A stretch of DNA of 64,000 bases from Eukaryota sp. TZLM1-RC (taxonomy: Eukaryota; Metamonada: BaSk clade), in the NCBI GenBank assembly GCA_040285825.1, contig JAUPSS010000001.1, positions 930,001 to 994,000 of the forward strand. Direction: 5' to 3'. The notes beneath the pieces were generated by a model. The model ran no database searches, was not told the origin of the DNA, and saw nothing but the letters and a program-made list of their open reading frames with translations. Below are positions 1 to 8,314 of the stretch, piece by piece. Positions within the stretch are counted from its first letter, which is position 1. The number at the start of each line of letters is the position of its first letter. The position numbers and the translations under genes were made by a program.

Positions 1-945
1 TTCGCAAGGATTTCTTTTGTTTTTCGGTCTTACGCTTTTATTATGTTTGCCCTTATTTTATTTAGTTCTGCTAACCCAGTCTTCAAACCAAACCCTATCC
101 AACAGGCCAGTATTGATGTAAGTTTCAATAACTACTTGCCCATTTTCTCTCAGCATGAAGTGCACAAAGTCGATGTTATCCCGGCTACACAATACAATGC
201 AATTGTTAACCAACACTCCTTGCTCCGCGATTCTAACCGTGCAGATGTACGAAAGATTACCTTTTTCACTTCATCTGATTCTGTGTGGACCATTGCTCCT
301 CCTGCCATGAACGGGCTAGTAGAAGCTTTGGAGGATGGAAGGGGAATAGTGTCTGTTACTTTGTCGTTTAACAGACACTATCCAAGCGATAGGAGGACAG
401 CAAAGGGATGGTACTCGTTCAATTTAGATCATGAACATTGTTTAGAGTTGGCCAAGTTATTTTCTGGTGATTTAGAAGAAGTAACAATACCTTTACTTCC
501 AAGAGCTGCATTAATTCCTCTGGCCGAATCACCAATCTTTTCTGATCAACGTGAGGATACTCTCATTCAGCGCAGAGAACGTGACGGACAGACTTATTGG
601 TTGATCAAGGATGCTGATTCAAGAGAACCATTCTATATGTATACTTATAGTTTAGAATCGACCGCTGCACTTGGTGCTTATGCCAGCGGGGGTTTGATTG
701 GATTGTATCTATCAATTGTGATTGGTGTTGGTAGGTTTGTTCGACTTTCATTTTCGGACAGCAAATCCCAAATTTTTGTTTCGGCTCTCCCAAATGTGGA
801 TAAATTACTTGAAATCTGTGAGGATTTGTTCCTGGCCAGGAGTATCTCAGATTTGGTCCTTGAAGAATCAATTTACAAGGAAATCATTCAGATATATAGA
901 GATCCAGATACTTTGATTGAATTAACCACACCACCAGTTAAATAG
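1..945 (+). CDS. Piezo mechanosensitive channel, C-terminal end (5' partial)
   Basis: This is the last part of a Piezo-type mechanically gated cation channel of the plasma or internal membrane. The frame is open to the first base of the window, so the gene starts upstream; the ATG at 43 is internal. In order, the piece shows the end of the outer pore helix (about residues 1-25), the extracellular cap domain (about 30-220, with a WTIAPP motif like the WRISPP of animal Piezo), the inner pore helix (ASGGLIGLYLSIVIGVGRFV) and the cytosolic C-terminal domain. That last part aligns closely with vertebrate Piezo1 (LPNVDKLLEICEDLFLAR, then a helix ending IQIYRDPDTLIE). The stop is TAG at 943-945, with an AATAAA about 55 bases downstream. 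The family assignment rests on remembered alignment across the whole C-terminus and is firm; ion selectivity cannot be judged. Confidence 0.93.
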   Translation, partial: FARISFVFRSYAFIMFALILFSSANPVFKPNPIQQASIDVSFNNYLPIFSQHEVHKVDVIPATQYNAIVNQHSLLRDSNRADVRKITFFTSSDSVWTIAPPAMNGLVEALEDGRGIVSVTLSFNRHYPSDRRTAKGWYSFNLDHEHCLELAKLFSGDLEEVTIPLLPRAALIPLAESPIFSDQREDTLIQRRERDGQTYWLIKDADSREPFYMYTYSLESTAALGAYASGGLIGLYLSIVIGVGRFVRLSFSDSKSQIFVSALPNVDKLLEICEDLFLARSISDLVLEESIYKEIIQIYRDPDTLIELTTPPVK

Positions 946-2095
946 TTATTGGTGATAGGTAGTTAATTTAAATAGTGTTTTCGTGCTATATCTTTTGAAT
1001 AAATAAAGCAGTATCTTTTTGAGCTACTGTCTCGTTATCCGCTACGTTAACTCCAATAATCAATTTCAACAAAATGGTTTTAAAACAAGCTTTTCATGGG
1101 ATGGATGCTCTTTAATTGAGCGACTTTTGAGCGTTAAACAAAGCTTTTTCCTACTGTATTTGGAATGGTAGCATCCGATACAAGACGTGATGTGAAGTAA
1201 TGTCAAATACTACAATGTTGTGAATTTCCAGATGATAGAAGAAAAAATGGCTACCAAAAACACATTAAACTTCTATTGATGATACAGCATATTTATTGGT
1301 ATTCAGCTCAAAAATCAGAATAATAACAAGTAATCTCTCACCAATTTTAAGGGACATTGTTATTGCACAAACTACCTAACAACTCTTCGAAAATTGAGAA
1401 AAAAGGCACACAGTGTTTTTTCCCTATTTTTTTTGGATTCAACAAACATTGAAATCAGCAGTGATTTAATTCCTCGATTTTGCATTTACTGTCTATGTGT
1501 ATGTAAGGTTGTCAAAACACAACGGAATGAATCATGAAAAATAAAGTTTGAACTTTCTGGATACAAATTTGGACTCTTTGTGACTGAAATTGACTGAGGA
1601 AATTTTGAAGTTGCAATTCCCAAAAAATTGGACAATTGAACTGCGAAGACTAAAAAGATGTTGTGAAAGCAGCCAAGTTATGAAAATGGACATAAAATTC
1701 TTATTTGATCAGTGTTCCGGCCATACAAACAAAACTAGAGTTTTAGATCATCTTTAAGTACACTCTTCGAACATTACAGAAAAGATTGACTGGAATGTAT
1801 GAAAAAGATCTTTATAATAATATATGCAGCTCGGCTGTTTTAAATCAAGATCTTCAATCATTGTTATTGGAAAAGGGTGTTTGTGAAAATAAGTCATCAG
1901 ATTCTTCACTTTTTGTAACTATTGTACCACGAAGATTTGGATTGTGTGCCACTAATGAAACATTTGTAACAAAAATGAGATTATATTTGAACAAATATAT
2001 GAAATATGTTGTGTGAAATGGCACCTAGTAACGATGATCAAAGGGAAATAGAAATTATTCATTGGCAATTTTGGAAATTATCTTGTTTTCTCACA
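946..2095. other. AT-rich intergenic region between Piezo and kinase-LRR copy 1
   Basis: No convincing gene is seen. An AATAAA near 1000 probably serves Piezo. An open stretch at 1795-2016 (about 73 codons) has no recognisable motif and ends where the duplicated block starts, so I do not call it. From about 1993 onward the sequence matches the region before the second kinase-LRR gene (about 20122), which marks the left edge of the duplication. Confidence 0.6.
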
Positions 2096-5000
2096 ATGCT
2101 CTCGTGTCCACATTGTTCAATGGATTTCAACGAAGAGTCTCGTGTGCCACTGGTTGTTTGCAGTCAGCGCCATAGTGTATGCGGTGTATGCTCTGATGCT
2201 GTGGAATCCTGTCCGATATGCAATGAAGATATCCTGCCGTCACCGGAAGTCAACCTCAGTTTGCGCGATATAGCCAAAGCTTCTTGCAAGGAGGACCTCT
2301 GTGTACACATTCCCTCTAACCAGGTCAAACTTTTGCACATGATTGGACAAGGAGGATATGCCCAGGTGTTTGCCGCTTCTTGGTTTGATTCAGACGTCGC
2401 CGCCAAGACTGTTGCTCTCACAGAAGAAGGTAAGAAACGACTGAGGAAAGAGATTGGTATTATGGCCAAGATTGATCATCCCTTTATCCTCCGCGTTTTT
2501 GGTCTGGTCAGCTTAATGGACAGACTCGCCATAATTATGGAACTTGCTGAAGGTTCTCTGTCAGTGCCGTCAAGATTGACTAAACAAAGTCTCTTGTTTG
2601 CCAAGAAGATCTGCCAGGCAGTCCGTTTCCTGCACTCCAAATCACTTGCACATGGAGATCTCAAGCCCGAGAACATTCTTTTTGTCAATGGGCAAATCAA
2701 ATTAGCCGATTTTGGAACATCCAGGACTGTTGCCAAGACTTCCACGGCCACCAATCTATCATGTACAGCTCGGTATGCAGCCTTGGAACAGTTTGAGAAC
2801 AAATTGTCTCTTGCCTCAGACATCTATGCAATTGGAATCATCCTTTGTGAGTTACTCTGCAATTATAGACCATTTGTCAATATGGATCAGATTGCCATAA
2901 TGGGAGCCAAGTATTTTAAGACACCATTTGCTTTGGGTGAACACGTTCCCAGTGTGCTCAAAGAATTAATCGCCCAGTGTTGCTCTTCAGATCCAGCTGC
3001 CAGACCAAGTATTGCTCAAGTTCTTCTAGTTTTGGATCAATTGGATGACTTTGCTGAAGAGTGTGATGAAAATCCTATTAGTATTAACAATGATGTTCAA
3101 ACGCAACTGCAATCTGCCAACTTCACAATCGAGTCTCTACGAAAGAATGTTACTGATTTGGAGGCTTCCAATCAACAACTCAACAACGATTTGACAGAAC
3201 GGGATTCCAGAATTGCCCGGTTGGAAGAAGAAAGGGCCGGTATCAATGCCTCCAATCAACACCTCAGTCACTCTTTGGAAGAACGTGATGCTAGAATTGC
3301 TATTATGGAAGAAGCTTTAAATGCCAGCAAGGCCGGTATTGCTGAGAAAGATACAGAAATTGCCAACCTTAGATCTACCATTGATGAATTGGAAAAGCAA
3401 AATACTCTACTCAGTAGAACTAATTCTGACTTAGCAAGCAGAATTGCTGACCTTGAAGCGTTGTTGAGAGAGTGCCATTGTAATCAACCTTTGAACAATA
3501 TCGATGATCATCATCCTCCATCAAAGGAAGAAATTTTGGAAGACATCAAGTCGAATGTAAATTGGAATGGATTGAAGCATAAGGTGAAGAAGGGTGTTGA
3601 GGGTTTGGTTGATGGTTCCATCACTGAATTGAATCTTCGGTACAACAACATTACCTCTGAAGGCGCTAGTGCTCTCGCCCGTGCTCTGAAGAGCAATTCC
3701 GCTCTGACTGAATTGAATCTTGGGGGCAACAACATTACCTCTGAAGACGCTAGTGCTCTCGCCCGTGCTCTGGAGAGTAATTCCACTCTGACTAAATTGG
3801 ATCTTAATTGCAACAAAATTACCTCTGAAGGCGCTAGTGCTCTCGCCCGTGCTCTAGAGAACAATTCCACTCTGACTGCATTGAATCTTCACCACAACAA
3901 CATTACCTCTGAAGGCGCTAGTGCTCTCGCCCGTGCTCTGGAGAGCAATTCCACTCTGACAGAATTGTATCTTCAGTCCAACGAAATTACCTCTGAAGGC
4001 GCTAGTGCTCTCGCCCGTGCTCTGGAGAGCAATTCCACTCTGACAAAATTGTATCTTGAGTCCAACAAGATTACCTCTGAAGGCGCTAGTGCTCTCGCCC
4101 GTGCTCTGGAGAGCAATTCCACTCTTACTACATTGGATCTTGGGTCCAACAAAATTACCTCTGAAGGCGCTAGTGCTCTCGCCCGTGCTCTAGAGAACAA
4201 TTCCACTCTGACTGCATTGAATCTTCACCACAACAACATTACCTCTGAAGGCGCTAGTGCTCTCGCCCGTGCTCTGGAGAGCAATTCCACTCTGACTGCA
4301 TTGAATCTTCACCACAACAACATTACCTCTAAAGGCGCTAGTGCTCTCGCCCGTGCTCTGGAGAGCAATTCCACTCTGACTGCATTGAATCTTTGGAACA
4401 ACAACATTACCTCTGAAGGCGCTAGTGCTCTCGCCCGTGCTCTGGAGAGAAATTCCTCTCTGACTACATTGGATCTTCAGTTCAACAACATTACCTCTGA
4501 AGGCGCTAGTGCTCTCGCCCGTGCTCTGGAGAGGAATTCCACTCTGACTGAATTGAGTCTTGGGGTGAACAACATTACCTCTGAAGGCGCTAGTGCTCTC
4601 GCCCGTGCTCTGAAGAGCAATTCCGCTCTGACTGAATTGAATCTTGGGGGCAACAACATTACCTCTGAAGGCGCTAGTGCTCTCGCCCGTGCTCTGAAGA
4701 GCAATTCCGCTCTGACTGAATTGAATCTTGGGGGCAACAACATTTACTCTGAAGGCGCTAGTGCTCTCGCCCGTGCTCTGGAGAGCAATTCCACTCTTAC
4801 TACATTGAATCTTGGGTCCAACAAAATTACCTCTGAAGGCGCTAGTGCTCTCGCCCGTGCTCTAGAGAACAATTCCACTCTGACTGCATTGAATCTTCAC
4901 CACAACAACATTACCTTTGAAGGCGCTAGTGCTCTCGCCCGTGCTCTGGAGCACAATTCCACTCTGACTGAATTGAGTCTTGTGGTGAACAACATTACCT

Positions 5001-5317
5001 CTGAAGGCGCTAGTGCTCTCGCCCGTGCTCTGAAGAGCAATTCCACTCTGACTGGATTGGATCTTGGGGGCAACAACATTACCGATGAAGGCGCTAGTGC
5101 TCTCGCCCGTGCTCTGAAGAGCAATTCCGCTCTGACTGAATTGAATCTTGGGGGCAACAACATTTACTCTGAAGGCTCTAGTGCTCTCGCCCGTGCTCTG
5201 GAGAGCAATTCCACTCTGACTACATTGAGTCTTCAGTACAACAACATTTGCAATTCAACCGAATCCAGACTTCGACAAATAGCATCTAATCGTCCTTCTC
5301 TTAACATTACCGTTTAA
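2096..5317 (+). CDS. RING-finger / protein kinase / coiled-coil / LRR protein, copy 1
   Basis: A 1,073-residue multidomain signalling protein. Residues 4-42 form a C3HC4 RING finger (C4, C7, C22, H26, C29, C32, C39, C42), suggesting ubiquitin-ligase activity. Residues about 77-317 are a protein kinase: glycine loop GQGGYAQV, Lys104, helix-C Glu119, HGDLKPEN 186-193 with catalytic Asp188, DFG 205-207, and AALE in place of APE at about 228-231. Gly replaces the Arg of HRD, so it is a non-RD kinase. Residues about 325-470 are predicted coiled coil. From about 505 there are 19 leucine-rich repeats of 28 residues (84 bp each), of the ribonuclease-inhibitor/NLR class, then a short cap. An upstream in-frame ATG at 2006 exists. 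I prefer 2096 because the paralogue at 20232 starts at the same residue and its upstream frame is broken. The stop TAA overlaps an AATAAA signal. Ligand and substrates are unknown. Confidence 0.9.
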   Translation: MLSCPHCSMDFNEESRVPLVVCSQRHSVCGVCSDAVESCPICNEDILPSPEVNLSLRDIAKASCKEDLCVHIPSNQVKLLHMIGQGGYAQVFAASWFDSDVAAKTVALTEEGKKRLRKEIGIMAKIDHPFILRVFGLVSLMDRLAIIMELAEGSLSVPSRLTKQSLLFAKKICQAVRFLHSKSLAHGDLKPENILFVNGQIKLADFGTSRTVAKTSTATNLSCTARYAALEQFENKLSLASDIYAIGIILCELLCNYRPFVNMDQIAIMGAKYFKTPFALGEHVPSVLKELIAQCCSSDPAARPSIAQVLLVLDQLDDFAEECDENPISINNDVQTQLQSANFTIESLRKNVTDLEASNQQLNNDLTERDSRIARLEEERAGINASNQHLSHSLEERDARIAIMEEALNASKAGIAEKDTEIANLRSTIDELEKQNTLLSRTNSDLASRIADLEALLRECHCNQPLNNIDDHHPPSKEEILEDIKSNVNWNGLKHKVKKGVEGLVDGSITELNLRYNNITSEGASALARALKSNSALTELNLGGNNITSEDASALARALESNSTLTKLDLNCNKITSEGASALARALENNSTLTALNLHHNNITSEGASALARALESNSTLTELYLQSNEITSEGASALARALESNSTLTKLYLESNKITSEGASALARALESNSTLTTLDLGSNKITSEGASALARALENNSTLTALNLHHNNITSEGASALARALESNSTLTALNLHHNNITSKGASALARALESNSTLTALNLWNNNITSEGASALARALERNSSLTTLDLQFNNITSEGASALARALERNSTLTELSLGVNNITSEGASALARALKSNSALTELNLGGNNITSEGASALARALKSNSALTELNLGGNNIYSEGASALARALESNSTLTTLNLGSNKITSEGASALARALENNSTLTALNLHHNNITFEGASALARALEHNSTLTELSLVVNNITSEGASALARALKSNSTLTGLDLGGNNITDEGASALARALKSNSALTELNLGGNNIYSEGSSALARALESNSTLTTLSLQYNNICNSTESRLRQIASNRPSLNITV
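3628..5245 (+). repeat. 84-bp tandem LRR-coding repeats, 19 units
   Basis: Nineteen back-to-back 84-bp units encode 28-residue LRRs of the pattern T-S-E-G-A-S-A-L-A-R-A-L-x-x-N-S-x-L-T-x-L-x-L-x-x-N-x-I. The helix-coding part of each unit is almost identical between copies. Changes cluster at the x positions of the L-T-x-L-x-L-x-x-N strand, the exposed concave face. Identical neighbours (such as units 12 and 13) point to recent unequal crossing-over or gene conversion. The antisense strand is also free of stops over long stretches, giving spurious minus-strand ORFs. Confidence 0.93.
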
Positions 5318-5321
5318 TAAA
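5316..5321 (+). terminator. AATAAA polyadenylation signal overlapping the stop codon
   Basis: The stop TAA at 5315-5317 shares two bases with AATAAA. The paralogous gene has the same arrangement at 22522-22527. A 3' UTR this short is typical of compact protist genes; use of the signal is inferred. Confidence 0.5.
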
Positions 5322-5426
5322 CACATTTCAATTACTTTTTTCATCAACACAAAACCGACTAAATAATTCTCCAACCCCAATGCAAATCAAATCCTAATAC
5401 AAATTAGAAAAAACAACATAAACAAC

Positions 5427-5510
5427 TGCCAACATCGTAGTCCAGTGGGTTTGCTCTTCGTTTTCTGCTTCGGCAACAGGGTTCGAATCCTATCTGCTGC
5501 ACTTTTGGCA
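5427..5510 (+). ncRNA. tRNA-like (SINE-like) element, copy 1
   Basis: The stretch contains a good Pol III A-box-like sequence (TAGTCCAGTGG, 5438-5448) and, about 30 bases on, a perfect B-box/T-loop (GGTTCGAATCC, 5480-5490). It is bounded by short inverted ends TGCCAA / TTGGCA. The acceptor stem does not pair as in a working tRNA, so a tRNA-derived SINE head or tRNA pseudogene fits better. The paralogous locus has a copy at about 22633-22716 with a better-paired T arm. The sequence after it, with a GGGGACCCC palindrome, is also conserved. Confidence 0.45.
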
Positions 5511-6500
5511 AAAGGGGACCCCAAAGTGGGAGCCAGCATTTCCTTTCCCACTTTCCGGGTCTGACTGCATGGTGCTTGATCAATGAGGGTGATTCTGAAG
5601 ATTGGGCATTTTAGGTTTTTGTGGATCTTGATTTTGCATGTTATTCGCAAAAATTTCCTTTTGTGAGAAATTGTTACTGTAATTTTAACAAAAATATTCG
5701 TTTTCTATGCAGAATCAAATCAAATCAAAAGAAACTAAAACACACAAGAAACAAAATTATTTGGAAACATTTCTGTACAAAGCGAAAATGATACGATTCT
5801 TTCACAAATTCCCTGCAAAATTGTTACCACTTGAACGACATCAATTACCAAATTCATTGATGAAATTCAAGGCGGATTGTCCAATGTTGCCAAAAATCGA
5901 AAAGGCAAAAGGAACAAACGAAAACTTCGAATAAAGGTTCTTATTTAAATCATTTAATATCTCAGTATATTTATCTCTCTTACGATCTTCAGCCTTGTTT
6001 AAATGGCCATTAGTACTAAGAAAACATCATCGCGATAAAACAAAGCAAAGGGATCAACTGTAGTGAAATCAACAACAACTTGAGAGGAATCCACAATATT
6101 TCCATCTTTTATGCATAACTTTTAATCTAATAAAGAATAAAATAATCAAATACACAACTAAAACTCCATATCCTCAAAGTGTGCCTCCTCTACCACAAAA
6201 CAATCAATTACTAAAGATTCAGAATATTTCTCAAAAAAATGCAGAACGAATCAGAAATTAATTCACCATTCCCTTAAAAATAAATAACACAATCCGGTTT
6301 TGCCAGTAAACACACTTGAAAATTCTTCCAGTTCTTTCCTTTTCAACTACATCAAAATTCTTGACGGAGACCATTGCAGCCTTATCCAAAGACCCAAGCA
6401 AGGAAAAAACAAATGAACATAAAATGTATTGGGCAGGTGAATATTCATTGACAAAAGAAGTATGTTTCACGAATTAAAAAATTTTGTATTTTTCGCCAGC
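5511..6500. other. Conserved non-coding part of the duplicated block, copy 1
   Basis: This stretch matches about 22717-23715 in the second copy with small indels. Short ORFs here (such as 5707-5934 and 6258-6470) are not kept intact in both copies or show no coding character, so I call no gene. Confidence 0.55.
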
Positions 6501-7088
6501 AAGAAGAAAACTATTTGATGCCGTTAGGCAGATGAGCACACGAAAGAGAGAATTCTGAGTTTATAAAATTAATTCATAAACCAATATCACGAAGAAATCT
6601 ACTAAATCAATTTAAGTTAAACAACAACACTTTTTTCCGTTTTTTTGAAGACATTGAGCAATACATGAACACGGCAGAAAAAGAAGTTGTCCAATTTTTA
6701 CGGTAATTTTTTTGACATCATTACACACAGTTCAAATGTACATTTGTTGGTATAAGTCGAAAAGTCGAGATGAACAGAATGACATAACATATATTATTGA
6801 CATTATTAGTCTCAATAAACTAGAAGGAACCATCACATTCGCTACTGAAGAACAGCTAACCTGCATTCCAGGCTACACCTTCGGTTGTTGTTGAATTAAA
6901 ATTGATTTAGTAGGGTTCTTTGTATTTCGACTGATCACGTTATACTCGATTATGAATCAGTTATTAATCAACTTAGTGTTCTCTCTCCTTCGTGTGTTCA
7001 TCTGCATAACGGCATCACCTTTTCATAGACAACGCAAAACTGAGTCAAAGTATATGGTTTAATTACCTTACGTGTTTTAAAGACGTTC

Positions 7089-7115
7089 ACAGATGTTTGG
7101 TCATCAAACATCTGT
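7089..7115. repeat. Perfect 11-bp inverted repeat within each tandem unit
   Basis: ACAGATGTTTG and CAAACATCTGT flank a 5-base loop, followed by ATATTTTT. The hairpin is perfect in R1, R2, R3 and the single unit of copy 2. One stem base is changed in R4, R5 and R6 (CATTTGT). It may be a hairpin in a transcript or a protein-binding palindrome; no function is assigned. Confidence 0.5.
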
Positions 7116-7256
7116 ATATTTTTCAAATTTATCTCAACAAATACCACCCATAAAGAACACCTGCAACCTCAAAGGTTTCGGGATAACAGAATGTGAATTT
7201 ATGCATTTCCAATCAGCTCAATCAAAAAATGCCACCTCAAATATGAAACATATTAT

Positions 7257-7559
7257 ATGAAACAAAAATCTTGGTTGTCGATAAAGACAGTGAAAAATCA
7301 ACAGAACAAGAACTCACAGATGACTTGCTCTCAATCATTTATATCTTCAATTGCAGACAAATGGGTAGACGAAGGTATAAAAGCACAAAAGGTGAGAATT
7401 TATCCATCGAGGTTACAGAAGAAAATTCTTCGTAAAATTACCCATAAAGGAGAATTCCATTTTGCATCCCGCTCATCATATCACAAACAAGACATTACCC
7501 CATTGGTTGCCCTAACTTTTGAGAGACAAACAAAGGCATTGGGTAGAGCATATCACTGA
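7257..7559 (+). pseudogene. ORF with Fanzor/TnpB-like N-terminal motif, unit R1
   Basis: A 100-codon open frame starting with ATG. Its middle (SSIADKWVDEGIKAQKVRIY, then PSRLQKKILRKI) resembles the N-terminal segment of TnpB/Fanzor proteins, with the K-[VI]-R-[IL]-[YF]-P-x-x-x-Q-K-x-x-L pattern. Nothing after it looks like the rest of a Fanzor, so it is probably a captured N-terminal fragment. Equivalent frames are at 9072-9374, 14565-14885 and 24408-24728. Units R3, R4 and R6 have frameshifts in homopolymers. The link to Fanzor is by motif only. Confidence 0.35.
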
Positions 7560-7835
7560 ACTTGAATTATGTCTTTACACCCAAGATCACCATTATAAAT
7601 ACAACTGTCTAATATCAATTTTTCCTGTCAAAGTAGTTATACCAACATCCACACAGCAGAGATAACTCTATGATGGCGATTTGATCAATTCCTAGAGTAT
7701 GTGTACCTCAAAATATCAAATCCCATTACAATGGTTTATGCCATTATCCTATATATATTAATGCGAGTGTGAGTGGGTGTTATATTCAATTAGTCTTTTC
7801 ATAAAATAAATAACAGTGTTTTGATTGAATTCCTC

Positions 7836-8120
7836 ATGAAACTAACTGTTATAGGCCACTGGGCAGGATATCCTAAAGCTAATGACGCTACCTCTGGTTA
7901 TTTGCTCCAGCACGATGGTTTCAATGTTCTTATTGATTGTGGTAGTGGTGTATTGTCCAACATGTTGCACTTCGTTTCTTACACCGAACTGCATGCAGTT
8001 GTCATCTCCCACTACCACCATGATCATATTGCTGACGTAGGTCCACTACAATACGCTAGGCTAGTGGAAACACAGCTAGGCAAGGTGAATTCTCCACTCA
8101 AAGTATATGGCCCATCATAA
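7836..8120 (+). pseudogene. Truncated metallo-beta-lactamase-fold hydrolase, unit R1
   Basis: The first 94 codons match the intact gene at 25065 and include the first metal-binding motif (SHYHHDH). The frame then stops at the junction (GPS then TAA), losing the remaining metal ligands, so no active enzyme is expected. The ATG at 7836 corresponds to the start of the intact gene. Confidence 0.8.
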
Positions 8121-8314
8121 TAATATATATATAATAATGAAATTCATAGCAGTTTTTCCAAGACGACCATACAAGGATATAGCAAATGGGCAAATTTGGT
8201 ATTCTACATGGCGAACATGTTTCAATTTTTTTAAAGGATTTGCATATTTTTTCCGTTTGTACAATTCGGAGTCATCAAGGGGGGATACTTCATATATTCA
8301 TATCATATTCTTTC

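Larger units (their letters stand above)
6501..8314 (+). repeat. 1.8-kb tandem unit R1 (truncated hydrolase type)
   Basis: This is the first of six direct units, each starting with AAGAAGAAAACTATTTGATG. A unit holds about 750 bp of AT-rich sequence, a roughly 100-codon ORF, a promoter-like segment, the first 94 codons of a metallo-hydrolase, and a junction of about 195 bp starting TAATAATATATA that is absent from the single-copy version. R1 and R2 are almost identical over 1,815 bp. Confidence 0.93.

Noticed and set aside
1786-2016. 76-codon ORF before kinase-LRR copy 1
   Set aside because: Starts at TTG (ATG only at 1795), crosses the duplication edge, no motif.
2006-2095. 30-residue N-terminal extension of kinase-LRR copy 1
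   Set aside because: The paralogue has a stop and different bases here while the RING start is conserved, so translation from 2096 is more likely.
5427-5510. Functional tRNA gene
   Set aside because: T-loop and A-box fit, but no 7-bp acceptor stem can be drawn in either copy.
5707-5934. 75-codon ORF downstream of kinase-LRR copy 1
   Set aside because: The equivalent stretch in copy 2 (about 22920-23140) has indels and a different frame, so coding function is unlikely.
7842-8027. 61-codon minus-strand ORF (MIMVVVGDDN...) repeated in every hydrolase unit
   Set aside because: Exact antisense of the hydrolase metal motif region; its conservation follows from the sense gene.
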